A stretch of 64,000 nucleotides of DNA from an uncultured Clostridia bacterium (GCA_948976265.1 CARFUA010000008.1:1-64000), one strand, 5' to 3'; counted from the first letter of the stretch, positions 46,323-56,198 are shown. Numbers and translations are program-made. The notes: a model not told the origin generated them from the sequence alone.

Positions 46323-47711
46323 TTATGTCAATTTATTATTTGATACTATTTTTATGTTGTCTTGAAAAATATATTTTTTATATAAACTCCCTCTCTCTCT
46401 AAAATCCTTAAAATATCCATAACTAGAAGCGGCTGGTGATAAAACACAGATTGTATTGTTTTTCGTCACTTCTTTCGCTATTTTTACAGCTTCTTGTAAA
46501 TTTTGTGTCATCCATAATTTTTTATTTGCTATATTTTTTAATTCATCATAAATCGCTTTTCCTGTTTTGGGTAAACAAATAATGTGTTCCACCTCAGAGT
46601 CTTTTAGAAAATCCACTAATTCTTTTTGAGATACGCCCCTATCTTTGCCCCCTACAATCAATGTATTTACTTTTTTTAAAGCTTTAATCGTGTTAATCGT
46701 GGACTGCGGTATCGTTGCAATAGAATCGTTGTAATATTCTATAGAATCTATTTGGGCAACAAATTCCATGCGATGCTCTAGTGGTTCAAAATTTTGAATG
46801 GTTTTTATACTTTGGGAAAAATCCAGATTCATAATATTGCATACAGCCAAAACAAACATGATATTATGCATATGATGAATTCCTTTTAATTTCAATTTTG
46901 TTCTCAAATCCATAACGCATACATTATTACAATATATGTCGTTTTGTTCTATCCATACCGAATTTTTTGTATTTGGCTTGTTTTCTAAACTGACTGCATA
47001 GTCAGTTGCTTTAAAAGCATACTTTTTTAAAAATTCGTTGTCTGCATTATAAATTAAGTATTCCGTTTCTTTTTGGTAGTTTGTGATATTTAATTTAGCT
47101 TGGGCATACTGTTCAAATGAACCATAAAAGTCTAAATGTTCTTCATAAAGGTTTAGTAAAATAGCAATATTGGGCGAATTTTTTACATATTGTAAACTGT
47201 GAGAAGATAATTCTAATATGGCAATGCTATCTTGTTTCAAATGTTCCAGTTCATCAAAAATTGGCTTTCCAATGTTTCCAAGCAAAAATACATCTTTTTC
47301 TTGTTCTTTCAAGACTTCATATAAAATACTACTTGTGGTACTTTTGCCTTTGGTTCCTGTCACACCAATTGTAAATACTGGGACAAATTCCAATAATAGC
47401 TGAACTTGATTAGTTATTTTATCTTGAAAAGTTTCCGTATTTACATTTTTAAATGAAATTCCAGGTGTTTTTATGATTAAATCGTATTCTTGTATTCCAT
47501 TTAGATATTCCTTGCCCATGCTGATTTCTAAGTTGATATCTTCTAAAAACTCAGGATATTTTTCAAGTAAATCGGTATTTTGGTCTGCCATAAAAAGTTT
47601 TTGGTCTGGAAAATTTCTTCTTAAAAATTGATAGGTTGATTTTCCTTCTGTGCCCACACCTAATATTAATATTTTTTTATTTTTTAAAAATTTTAATAAT
47701 TTTTCTAACAT
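46323..47711 (-). CDS. MurD-like Mur ligase (probable MurD2)
   Basis: 462 residues. N-terminal nucleotide-sugar domain, ATP-binding GVTGTKGKSTT, LELSSHSLQ, HLDFYGSFEQYAQAK and the C-terminal domain with FEPLEHRMEFV and ILSPAASSYGYFKDF. It is a MurD relative. It overlaps the MurL-like epimerase gene by seven bases. In organisms with MurL, a dedicated MurD2 adds L-Glu to UDP-MurNAc-L-Ala and MurL then inverts it, so that role is the best guess. A standard MurD cannot be excluded from this window alone. Confidence 0.8.
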   Translation of the reverse strand: MLEKLLKFLKNKKILILGVGTEGKSTYQFLRRNFPDQKLFMADQNTDLLEKYPEFLEDINLEISMGKEYLNGIQEYDLIIKTPGISFKNVNTETFQDKITNQVQLLLEFVPVFTIGVTGTKGKSTTSSILYEVLKEQEKDVFLLGNIGKPIFDELEHLKQDSIAILELSSHSLQYVKNSPNIAILLNLYEEHLDFYGSFEQYAQAKLNITNYQKETEYLIYNADNEFLKKYAFKATDYAVSLENKPNTKNSVWIEQNDIYCNNVCVMDLRTKLKLKGIHHMHNIMFVLAVCNIMNLDFSQSIKTIQNFEPLEHRMEFVAQIDSIEYYNDSIATIPQSTINTIKALKKVNTLIVGGKDRGVSQKELVDFLKDSEVEHIICLPKTGKAIYDELKNIANKKLWMTQNLQEAVKIAKEVTKNNTICVLSPAASSYGYFKDFRERGSLYKKYIFQDNIKIVSNNKLT

Positions 47712-49054
47712 TCAAAAATTTTTCCTCTCAAAATTTCATCAAATTCTTGGGGTAAATTATTCTTTTTATTGTAGTTATTTAAAAGATTCGAATCAAAAAT
47801 TTCAAAATGGTCTTTGTAATATTGTAATAAAAATGGCAGTTTTCCACTGGTGTTTTGAATCGTTTTTGAAATAGCGTATCTTACTTCATCGTAGGTTCCA
47901 ACACATTCAAATGGTTTATTTTCTGCATATCCACAAAGTTCTATTAAAGTTTGAAGTAAACTTTCTTTTTCGAACAAATCTTCCCCAAAAATGGTAACTA
48001 ATTTTTCTTGATATAAAAATGGACTTAAAATAATAAACGGAAATAAGCATTTGGGGCAATTACAGCACCATTTCCATGGTTTGCTTTTACTTCCCAGATT
48101 GCAACTTTTAAAAATAGGGTGATACTCTTCTAATTGTGAAAATAATTTTGCGATTTGTAATTCATTAATTGGACGTAAAAAACTAAAATATTCTGGTCCA
48201 TTGGAACAAATATATTGTTTCACATAAGTTCTAAAATCATTCTCAAATTCAATTGTTTTTGAATATTGATGATTAATGTTTTCTCCTTTAATATTGGATT
48301 CATTAGCACTGTCTTCATTGGATAACACAATATATTTTTTGCCAAGCGTAACTGCTGTAAAATACGTGATAAAAGCTAGTAAGGCGGAAAATGGGGTATG
48401 ACCATTTAAAAAACCTTTTTGATTTAAATCTAATAAATTAGAATCGATTGTTCGGTTGACTTCAATGATTTCATTTTCTTTTAAACCAGCAATTTTAGCA
48501 CACTTTTCGGAAACTTCTTCGAGATTCATACGAAAGCCAAATCTTTTTTGCTTAGTTTCTTTTAATAATTCTAATGTGACATTCGAATCTTTTCCTCCAC
48601 CAATGGGAATGATAGTATCTGTTAGCGTTTCTGGTAAAGTTTCTGTTTTGTATTCTTGCCCTTGTGTTATGATTTGCACAAAATTTTCTTGTGAAACTTG
48701 AATTTTGTTTTTGTATCGAAATTCGCCAAGTCCCAAATAAATTAACTTTTTGAACCAATCAATTTGTTCTTGCTTTAACTTTCCACAATTAATATAAAAA
48801 TTTTTGCTACAGGTTGCTTTCCAATAGCTAATTGCTTCCACAATTCCAATATGAAAAGCAATATTTTGAGCAATATTTTTATCTAAGCAATGCCACTTAA
48901 AGTCTTTTTTTAAGATTTTTAATGTTGGCTGAAAGGTCGTTAAACCTTGTATTTCAAATTCGTATTTTAAATAAATATTTTCTTCATCTTGTTCTATTTT
49001 GTAATTTTGATAAATAAATCTATCGTATTTTTCTCTTAAAATTTCATATTCCAT
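47705..49054 (-). CDS. murL: MurL-like UDP-MurNAc-L-Ala-L-Glu epimerase
   Basis: 449 residues. ATP-pyrophosphatase-like loop IPIGGGKDSNVTLELL, then SNEDSANESNIKGENINHQ, YFSFLRPINELQIAKLF and a Cys-rich CNCPKCLFPF near the C-terminus, the pattern I associate with the MurL family. MurL epimerises the terminal L-Glu of UDP-MurNAc-L-Ala-L-Glu to D-Glu, an alternative to the MurI glutamate racemase route. It sits upstream of, and overlaps, the MurD-like ligase. Identity rests on motif memory and the gene pair. Confidence 0.75.
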   Translation of the reverse strand: MEYEILREKYDRFIYQNYKIEQDEENIYLKYEFEIQGLTTFQPTLKILKKDFKWHCLDKNIAQNIAFHIGIVEAISYWKATCSKNFYINCGKLKQEQIDWFKKLIYLGLGEFRYKNKIQVSQENFVQIITQGQEYKTETLPETLTDTIIPIGGGKDSNVTLELLKETKQKRFGFRMNLEEVSEKCAKIAGLKENEIIEVNRTIDSNLLDLNQKGFLNGHTPFSALLAFITYFTAVTLGKKYIVLSNEDSANESNIKGENINHQYSKTIEFENDFRTYVKQYICSNGPEYFSFLRPINELQIAKLFSQLEEYHPIFKSCNLGSKSKPWKWCCNCPKCLFPFIILSPFLYQEKLVTIFGEDLFEKESLLQTLIELCGYAENKPFECVGTYDEVRYAISKTIQNTSGKLPFLLQYYKDHFEIFDSNLLNNYNKKNNLPQEFDEILRGKIFEC

Positions 49055-49146
49055 AGGACTCTTTTCCTCCTTTAATGGATTGATAAATGTTAAATAATAA
49101 TATCAAACATTCGTTCTTTTGTCAATCCTTTTTCTGATATTTTATA

Positions 49147-49182
49147 AAAATACACCTCTGTTATTTTTAGAGGTGTATTTTT
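49147..49182 (-). terminator. Terminator after the spoIIID 3' part
   Basis: AAAAATACACCTCT pairs with AGAGGTGTATTTTT around a 9-base loop, ending in a T-run on the minus strand. Confidence 0.9.
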
Positions 49183-49186
49183 CGTT

Positions 49187-49341
49187 TTAAGAAGCATTGG
49201 TTTTGTGACTATATTTCATTTTAGTTGCCATTCCGCCTCGAATGTGCCTTTCAGCTTTGTTTTCATCCAGCACTTTGCGCACTTGCATTGCTAAAGTGTA
49301 ATTAATATTGAGTAAACGTTGACTGACATCTTTATGTACCG
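49187..49341 (-). CDS. spoIIID: spoIIID, 3' part (split by mobile element)
   Basis: In frame from the 9-bp repeat, the minus strand encodes VHKDVSQRLLNI...VRKVLDENKAERHIRGG then ATKMKYSHKTNAS and a stop, with a terminator after it. This is the C-terminal half of the sporulation regulator SpoIIID (helix-turn-helix end plus the basic C-terminal helix). It has no start codon of its own. The N-terminal half lies 13.9 kb away at 63218-63375. Joining them at the repeat gives S-T-V-H-K-D-V, the canonical SpoIIID sequence. Confidence 0.9.
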
Positions 49342-50882
49342 ACGTTACTATTCAGAACGGTCGGTGGATTGATTCCAATTTCGTTTAAAAGTTTTAACCT
49401 TACTTCAATATTGGACTCGCTGTCGACTTCAATCACATCAATAATTGTTTTTAACATCGCATTTGTAATTGTCTCATTATTTAAAATGTCGTCTACTGTG
49501 CTAATCGTTCTAGACAACTCTTTTTCCAAGACATCTTTTTCTTTGATTTCAGAAGTGATTAATTTCAATTCTCTTTCCAGCCTTGCGATATCTTCATTCA
49601 ATGGATTTGTATATTTCTTCAATTCTTGAATGTTAATCACTTCATTTTGAAACATTTCCATATACTTTTGTTTTTTAACCGTAATTTTTTCAATTTCTTG
49701 AAGTAAACTTTTCTCACTTCTTTCATTATTTTCCCTTAATTTTGTGATTTTATCAAACTCTTTTTGCACAGATTTCATGAATTCTCTTTTATTGGAAATA
49801 ATGCTTTTCAAATATTCTTTGATAGCATTTAGCAATTCTTCTTCATCAATGACAGTCGTATTTGGGCACGAACTAACCCCCATCGAATTTCTGCCACTGC
49901 ACACCCAGCGAATATATTCTTTGCCATTTTCGGAATATTTCCTTTTGGTTCGTCGATACGAATATCCGCAATGTTTGCAATAAATGAGTGTGCTAAATAC
50001 ATAGCTTGTCTTTTCTCTTTTGCAATTTAGCTTGAATTCTGTTGACCTTTGCGCCAAAATTTCTTGTGCTTTATTAAATAATTCATCCGATATAATTCGC
50101 ATTTCTGGTTTTTCTACAACAATCCATTCTTCTTCTGGCAAATCTTTTCTGGTTCCTGTAATAAAATCGGTTACTTCTGATTTTTTATTGGTTACTCTGC
50201 CAGTATAAATTGGATTTTTGAGCATTCTGACAATCGAAGTTTGCACCCATCTTGATTTTGTTTTTTTGGTGCGGATGCCTCGTTCATTTAATTCCCAAGC
50301 AATTTTTGTTGTTCCCATTCCTTTATAAACATAGTTTTCAAAGATTTCTTTGACGATTTTGGCTTCTTCTTCATTGATTTTTAGCGTGTATCTTTCATCT
50401 GGCATTTTGTCATAGCCGAAAACAATATTGGGAACTCGTCCTTTTTGAGCTGTAATGTCTTTTCCAAATTTCACCCTTTTAGACATATTGGCACTTTCTT
50501 GTTGTGCCATCGCTCCTAAAATCGTCAAAATAAATTCAGAGCCACCTTCCATAATTTCACCATTGTTTAGAAAATCCACTTCGATGCCGTAAGACTTCAA
50601 TTCTCGAATGCTTTGCAATAAATCAACTGTATTTCTAGCAAAACGGCTGACATCTTTGACAACAACTTTCTCGAACTTTTTGGCTTTGGCATCCTGCATC
50701 ATTGCCTGAAATTGTTTTCTGTGTTTGATTTGTTTGCCTGATATTCCTTCGTCTGCGTATAACTTGTATAAGTCATATCCATTTTTCTTTGTGAAGTCAT
50801 TAAAGAATTCGATTTGTTTTTCAAGAGAATCAATTTGAGCTTCTTTTTCGGTTGATACTCTACAATAGGCTGCAATTTTCAT
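49332..50882 (-). CDS. Large serine recombinase of the spoIIID element
   Basis: 516 residues. The resolvase domain has nucleophile Ser in AYCRVSTEKE and conserved VVVKDVSRFARNTVDLL. A recombinase domain (about 165-270), a zinc ribbon (CKHCGYSYRRTKRK) and a long coiled coil follow. This is the type that excises skin elements and phages. The start at 50882 has AAAGGAG and a TTGCTT/TATAAT promoter (50930-50958). The stop codon TAA is formed by the attachment core itself (GTC GGT ACA TAA), so excision would remove the stop and change the C-terminus. Confidence 0.93.
   Translation of the reverse strand: MKIAAYCRVSTEKEAQIDSLEKQIEFFNDFTKKNGYDLYKLYADEGISGKQIKHRKQFQAMMQDAKAKKFEKVVVKDVSRFARNTVDLLQSIRELKSYGIEVDFLNNGEIMEGGSEFILTILGAMAQQESANMSKRVKFGKDITAQKGRVPNIVFGYDKMPDERYTLKINEEEAKIVKEIFENYVYKGMGTTKIAWELNERGIRTKKTKSRWVQTSIVRMLKNPIYTGRVTNKKSEVTDFITGTRKDLPEEEWIVVEKPEMRIISDELFNKAQEILAQRSTEFKLNCKREKTSYVFSTLIYCKHCGYSYRRTKRKYSENGKEYIRWVCSGRNSMGVSSCPNTTVIDEEELLNAIKEYLKSIISNKREFMKSVQKEFDKITKLRENNERSEKSLLQEIEKITVKKQKYMEMFQNEVINIQELKKYTNPLNEDIARLERELKLITSEIKEKDVLEKELSRTISTVDDILNNETITNAMLKTIIDVIEVDSESNIEVRLKLLNEIGINPPTVLNSNVGT
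49333..49341. repeat. Attachment-site core, left end
   Basis: TATGTACCG (CGGTACATA on the coding strand), identical to 63219-63227. It joins the recombinase stop codon to the spoIIID 3' part. Confidence 0.85.
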
Positions 50883-50929
50883 GGTTTATTTTCTCCTTTT
50901 TTTCTGTTATTTGTGTTTCGTTCTGTTAC

Positions 50930-50958
50930 ATTATAGCATATTTATTGTGAAAAAGCAA
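50930..50958 (-). promoter_or_regulatory. Promoter of the serine recombinase gene
   Basis: TTGCTT (50953-50958), 17 bases, TATAAT (50930-50935) on the minus strand. It is sigma-A-like rather than a clear mother-cell sigma-E promoter, so control of excision may be elsewhere. Confidence 0.7.
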
Positions 50959-50979
50959 GAAAAAATATAAAATAAATTA

Positions 50980-51015
50980 AGAAAAGCTAGAGAAATATTT
51001 TCCCTAGCTTTTCTT
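50980..51015. terminator. Hairpin at the nadE breakpoint
   Basis: AAGAAAAGCTAG...CTAGCTTTTCTT, a near-perfect inverted repeat with T-run on the plus strand, directly before the truncated nadE. Confidence 0.65.
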
Positions 51016-51030
51016 GAGAAACCCAAAATT

Positions 51031-52611
51031 GTGCCCAAACAGTATCTTCCGAACTACGGAGAGTTTTATGAAAAACGGTGGTTTACGGCTTATACCGATC
51101 ATTCTATAACATCTGTTAACTTATTTGATGAAAATATACCTTTTGGTAATTTAATCTTTTCATCATCTATCGGTTACAGATTAGGAGTAGAAATCTGTGA
51201 AGATCTTTGGTCGGTCATACCACCTAGTTCTTATCTGGCATTAGCTGGTGCGAACATTATCGCAAACTTATCTTCAAGCAATGAATTGGTGGGCAAAGAT
51301 GAGTATCGCAAAGAGCTGATTAAAACACAAAGTTCGAGGACTATCTCGGCATATCTCTATACCTCTACTGGTTTTTCTGAATCAACAAGTGATTTGGTAT
51401 TTGGCGGTAGTGGCTATGCCTTTGAAAACGGCAAAGAATTAGCAGTATTTCAACGCTATCAGATTGAAGATCAGATGGAGATATTTGATGTCGATATTGA
51501 AGCTTTAACAAATGAGAGAGTGGCTAACAAGACATTCAGCGACAGTAAGAGAAACTTAAATCAATCTTATCATGAGGTTTTCATTTCTCAGGAAGCAATT
51601 CATGTTAAAAACTACTCACTTGATCGAATTGTAAAGGCTCATCCATTTATCCCTACACTGGATAACGATGCTCGTAGTAAAGTCTGCAAAGAAATTATTT
51701 CCATTCAATCAACTGGTCTAGCAAGGAGATTATTGCAGGTTCATAACACAAAATCAACGATTGGAATTTCCGGCGGATTGGACTCCACATTAGCTTTACT
51801 TGTTTGCAATGAAGCTTTTAAGAAATTAAAGCTTGATTCTTCAGGAATTATAGGAATCACAATGCCAGGTTTCGGTACAACAGACCGTACATACAACAAT
51901 GCTGTTAAGTTGTGTAAAGAATTAGGCATAACATTGCGTGAAATCTCCATTAAAAATGCTTGCATACAGCACTTTAAGGATATCAAACATGATCCTACAG
52001 TTCATGACATTACCTACGAGAATACACAAGCAAGAGAGCGGACTCAGATTTTAATGGATATTGCCAATTAAGAACATGGTATTTTAGTTGGCACTGGTGA
52101 CTTATCTGAATTGGAATTAGGCTGGTGCACTTACAACGGAGACCATATGAGTATGTATGGTGTAAATTGTTCTATTCCAAAAACGCTCGTAAAATATCTT
52201 ATTGAATGGTACGCAATTGAAGCAGGAAAAAGTGAGCCGAAGCTCAAAGATACTTTATTGGACATTATCAATACTCCAATTAGTCCAGAGTTACTTCCGA
52301 CTGATGGAAAAGAAACTGTGCAAAAGACAGAAAATACGGTTGGCCCATATGAAGTCATTGATTTCTTTATCTTTAATTTCCGTCGGAAACGGTTTTCTCG
52401 TGATAAAATTCTGTATTTAGCAGCAATTGCTTTTAAAGAGCTTTATCCAGAAGAAGAACTCTTAAAATACTACAATTCGTTCATTAAAAGAGATTTTCAA
52501 AATCAGTTTAAGAGAAATTGCATTCCAGACGGTCCTAAAGTCGGAACCGTAAGTGTTTCTCCAAGAGGCGATCTGAGAATGCCGTCTGATGCCGATTCGA
52601 GTAATTGGTAA
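51031..52611 (+). pseudogene. nadE: Truncated, nonsense-mutated glutamine-dependent NAD synthetase
   Basis: Homology starts in the middle of the glutaminase domain (QYLPNYGEFYEKRWF); roughly the first 110 residues are missing. The synthetase domain follows with the ATP loop TIGISGGLDSTLAL. At 52069-52071 a TAA interrupts ANxEHGILVGTGDLSELELGW where Gln (CAA) is expected. The C-terminus SPRGDLRMPSDADSSNW is intact. It is on the opposite strand from its neighbours and uses CGG for Arg at least three times, including the conserved R of FYEKRWF. This suggests transfer from an organism with ordinary CGG decoding. Confidence 0.9.
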
Positions 52612-52645
52612 AAGATTAACATTGTAATAATAGTTTTTGGTTTAG

Positions 52646-52675
52646 GAAATGAGTAGGCACATACCTACTCATTTC
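52646..52675 (+). terminator. Terminator after nadE pseudogene
   Basis: GAAATGAGTAGG-CACATA-CCTACTCATTTC followed by TGTTTGT. Confidence 0.8.
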
Positions 52676-52840
52676 TGTTTGTATACATTTCATTAAAAAC
52701 ATTACCATTTTACTGACAATATTCTTTAAATTTTATATTTTAATTATTTATAAGAAGAAAACCATTGTTATTACTGTATTTTTTATCTTCAACATAACAA
52801 ACAACTGCTGTACCTATAATTCTTCCAATTGTTTTCTCCA

Positions 52841-54223
52841 TTATTTATCTATTTTCCAATATCCTTTTCTATCTGAACCCACTCTTTCAATTATCCCCTT
52901 TTCTTTTAATTGTTGTATGATTCTTTTCACCGTTCTTAATGATATATTCGTTTTTTCAGATAAGTTCTTTTGTGTAATATCTGGTGTTTTTTTCAATATA
53001 TTTAAAATCAAATTTTCAGTGTCAATTTGAGTGCCATTTTCAGTGCCAATGGCACTGTTATTTTTTTCATTTTGTGTTAAATCATATAATTCTTCATCCG
53101 TCTTTCTATAAAAAACAACACTAAATCCATTTTTCTTTATTTCAAATTTTACTTTTACATTTTCTTTGTGACACTCTTCATAAATTCTTTTAAAACCAGA
53201 ACCCCATTTTTCAATATCTTTTGATAAATACAAAGTATTTGCAATTAACGGATTTCGTGGCATAGAACCTTCTTTTCCTTCAATAAAATCTTCTGGCGTA
53301 TATCCTTCTGGAAATTCTCCTGGATTAAAAATCTCAATTCTATCTTTATAGATGGCAATTTCATTGCTTTTCGGATTCTTAAAATCTCGGTGTATAATCG
53401 AATTAATCAAAGCCTCTCTTATTGCTTCGATTGGTATCTCTGGAATTTCTACTCGTTCCATACTTCCGCTTTTAAAATTAACCGGCCATTTTATATTTTT
53501 TCTAATATAACCTTCGCCAGTTTCAATTAACTCAAAAATATTTCCAAAAACTTGGTCAATATCTAGAAAAGTCAATTTCGTGTCTGTTGCAAAAATTGCC
53601 ATTTGCATTTCGAGTCTTGCTTCTTTTGCAAACAAAATATGTCCTGCATTTAATAATTCGTTGTTTTTATTGACTAGGGATAATTTCTTTAAGATTTCTT
53701 CTTTGTTTGTATATGGAAAATTGATTCTTTTTGCTTCTCTACCTTTTTCAATAAATCCCTTCAATAATTCTTCGTCTATGTCTTGAATTGCATAATCGGA
53801 AACTTTATTTTCCCATTTGCCAATATCATTTTCATCTTTTAAAATGATATTCCTAATTTCCTTCATAGAAAGTTGTCTATCTTCGTCTCCAACTCTCATG
53901 TAAGCTCGTCCAAATGCTAAATACGGAATGTCATCTCCCTCAAACTCAACTAATATACAGTCTTTATCATTCAACTTGATTTTATTCACAGTTGGATATA
54001 TCTTCGGCTCTATATTTTCCGATATTGCTTTTGAAACATCTCGTATTGTTTTGGTTGACACTTCTTGTCCTATGATTTCGCCATTGTCTTTTATTCCAAA
54101 ATACAACTTTCCATTCTGATGTTTATTCAATATCGAAACAATTGAAATAATTCCTTCTTTTAGTTCGCCTGTTGTTTTCTTGAATTCAATTACTTCATTT
54201 TCTAAAAAATTGATATTTGCCAT
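52841..54223 (-). CDS. AlbA_2/Schlafen-type putative DNA-binding regulator with HATPase domain
   Basis: 460 residues. AlbA_2 domain (about 1-130: EVIEFKKTTGELKEGIISIV, LYFGIKDNGEIIGQ), an HATPase-like/AAA_4 region (about 250-370: REALINSIIHRDF, IEIFNPGEFPEG, WGSGFKRIYEEC) and a C-terminal winged helix (ITQKNLSEKTNISLRTVKRI). This family is frequent on mobile elements and near defence genes, usually annotated as a transcriptional regulator. It may control the element. Confidence 0.88.
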   Translation of the reverse strand: MANINFLENEVIEFKKTTGELKEGIISIVSILNKHQNGKLYFGIKDNGEIIGQEVSTKTIRDVSKAISENIEPKIYPTVNKIKLNDKDCILVEFEGDDIPYLAFGRAYMRVGDEDRQLSMKEIRNIILKDENDIGKWENKVSDYAIQDIDEELLKGFIEKGREAKRINFPYTNKEEILKKLSLVNKNNELLNAGHILFAKEARLEMQMAIFATDTKLTFLDIDQVFGNIFELIETGEGYIRKNIKWPVNFKSGSMERVEIPEIPIEAIREALINSIIHRDFKNPKSNEIAIYKDRIEIFNPGEFPEGYTPEDFIEGKEGSMPRNPLIANTLYLSKDIEKWGSGFKRIYEECHKENVKVKFEIKKNGFSVVFYRKTDEELYDLTQNEKNNSAIGTENGTQIDTENLILNILKKTPDITQKNLSEKTNISLRTVKRIIQQLKEKGIIERVGSDRKGYWKIDK

Positions 54224-54301
54224 AAACTCGTCTCCTATAAAATTATATTTTATATTGTAACATACTTTTTTTAATATTAGTAGCCTTTTTTCAAAATTTT
54301 A

Positions 54302-54472
54302 TCATTCCCATTCCTCTTCTTCCTCAATTTCTCGCTTCTTCTTATACTTAAAAACAACCTTTTCTTCCTTTTCAGCCAAATTATAAGCAAGTACACTTGC
54401 CATAGCTTGTACAATTTGTTCTTCTGTATTAGGATTCACAAAAGTTATATTTAGCCCTCTTTTTTCCTTCAA
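54302..54472 (-). CDS. Small element protein (56 aa), TTG start
   Basis: Encodes LKEKRGLNITFVNPNTEEQI and an acidic end (REIEEEEEWE). No ATG is available; the TTG at 54472 has GGAG six to nine bases upstream. Small proteins of this kind often lie beside serine recombinases in Gram-positive elements. Function unknown. Confidence 0.5.
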   Translation of the reverse strand: MKEKRGLNITFVNPNTEEQIVQAMASVLAYNLAEKEEKVVFKYKKKREIEEEEEWE

Positions 54473-54602
54473 ATGCCTCTCCTGCCTTTCCTTTAATTGT
54501 ATTTTTTCTAACAAAAAATATTACAATTTATTTTTCTATATATTAAGAACACGAAAAATTTTTTAAATGTTGAATTTTTTCAAAATTTTTTTAATTTTTT
54601 AT

Positions 54603-54632
54603 AAAAACAGACCACTTCATTAAAGTGATCTG
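54603..54632 (-). terminator. Terminator after the 54709-55011 gene
   Basis: Stem CAGATCACTT/AAGTGGTCTG (one mismatch or G-T) with loop TAATG followed by TTTTTAT on the minus strand. Confidence 0.8.
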
Positions 54633-54708
54633 CTTAAAATAACTTAAAAAGCATTTAATATACTCTCATTTCTTCTCATAAAATGTCTCAATTAAAATTC
54701 TCATTGCA

Positions 54709-55011
54709 TCACTTATTCCGTTGTTTATAAATCTGCTCAGCATAAAAGCAATTTTTTCTCTCTACATTTTTTTGATATTCCTCAAAAATTGCTTCAAACT
54801 TTTTTCTCAACTTCTCATTTCCATCACAAACTAATTTTATTTGTTTTATCAATTCATTCTCCTGTTTACTTACAATATTTTGAAATACCTCAAAATTTCT
54901 TTTAAATTCTTTTGTCAATATTTTCCCTTTATTTTGAAAATCATCATACAAAACACTTAAAATACTTTCTTCCCTTTTCATAACTATTTCTTCTAACATT
55001 TTCTCTTCCAT
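54709..55011 (-). CDS. Coiled-coil hypothetical protein (100 aa)
   Basis: Helical, charged protein (MEEKMLEEIVMKREES; KQENELIKQIKLVCDGNEKL) with no membrane segment. AAAGGTG lies nine bases before the ATG. Function unknown. Confidence 0.6.
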   Translation of the reverse strand: MEEKMLEEIVMKREESILSVLYDDFQNKGKILTKEFKRNFEVFQNIVSKQENELIKQIKLVCDGNEKLRKKFEAIFEEYQKNVERKNCFYAEQIYKQRNK

Positions 55012-55391
55012 AACTTTCTACACCTTTCCTTAATTTGTGTTTGATGTTAACTCTGTGTAGAAAATTAGTCAAGTCTTTTTCAAAATTTATTATGTTTATT
55101 TCAATTTCTTTTTTCCTTCCCTAGTAGAAAATTACATACAATAATCTTACTTCATATAGAGCAAAAATTGCCTCAGGCAATTTTGCAGGATCAGGGCGAT
55201 ATCGCCTTACCCTTTAACTGCCTAAAAGCGTGGCTTTTAGCAAGATACTCTTAGAAAAAGGAGATATCAATCAGACATCTCCACTTTTCTCTACTTTATT
55301 CAACATTTTCGTTCTACCATCCATACAAAATCCCTCATTTATTCACACCACAATCGATTTTGTGGCATTTTATATTATAAATAGGTATTGC
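55012..55391. other. Non-coding stretch with several inverted repeats
   Basis: No ORF of note. Palindromes include GCAAAATTGCCTGAGGCAAT (minus strand, about 55165-55185), GGCGATATCGCC (about 55196-55207) and a GGAGAT...ATCTCC hairpin (about 55260-55285). A CCACAA...TTGTGG hairpin near 55348-55366 resembles one near 62424-62443. These could be operators or terminators of the methylation locus. Confidence 0.45.
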
Positions 55392-56127
55392 TCATAATTT
55401 AAAGATAAATATATACTCATGTGCTAACAAATAAAAATCCCTATTTTGATTTTGACTCCAATAACCAATCCTTTTGCAATTATGCTGTTCTTTTATAATG
55501 ATTTCTTTTAAAGTGAAACCTGTTTCGATAAAAATATTCATGATATAAAAACCTAATGGAATAACATTTTTATTTTTCCTGATATCTCCTATTAAAACTG
55601 CACAATACTTATTTTTCTTTAAGACTCTAAAACATTCTTTTGAAAATAACTTCATTTGATCTAAAAACTCATTTAATTCTAATCTTGATATGTCTTCTTT
55701 AATATCCTTACTATATTTTATAATATTTGCATATGGTGGATGTGCAAATAAAAAGTCTATACAATTATCTAGTACTATTCCTTTTAAATTTGTGGAATCC
55801 GCTCTTATTAGTTTTGGCTCATATAAATTATCACTTTTAAAAATTATTCGTTCTTTTGCTATTTTTAGTGCATTTACATTTATATCTATTCCGTACTCCT
55901 TTCCTATTAAGCAACTTTGTTTCTATCATCGTAGTTCCGCTTCCACAAAAAGTATCTAATACAATGTCGCCTTCTTTTGTATATTTTAAAATTAAGTTTC
56001 TAGGAACTTGTGGTGGGCAATTACCTCTGTAATCTCCTTTGTGGGTTGCCCATCTTCCTCTTTCTTGAAAAGACCATATCGTTGTTTCTTCTAACTCAAA
56101 TTGTTCTGGTTTATCTTTCAAATTCAT
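55392..56127 (-). CDS. DNA methyltransferase (N4/N6 class), +1 CGG site
   Basis: About 244 residues. It opens with TTIWSFQERGRWATHKGDYR and motif I region DIVLDTFCGSGTTMIET. After AAA GGA GTA an extra C at 55893 makes CGG. Skipping it gives GGA ATA GAT ATA AAT and continues to the catalytic FAHPPYANII and the C-terminus. Unshifted, the protein would lack the catalytic motif. Start probably at 56127 (AGGAGG close by) or TTG 56121. Third methyltransferase of the locus. Confidence 0.82.
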
Positions 56128-56198
56128 TCCTCCTATCTCAAAATACAAAAGGGACAACTAATAAAAGTTGCCCCCACAATCTTTTTTATTTATCTATA

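Noticed and set aside
52069..52071. Reassigned TAA (Gln) in nadE
   Set aside because: All other genes end normally at TAA and the gene also lacks its 5' end, so a simple nonsense mutation in a pseudogene is enough.
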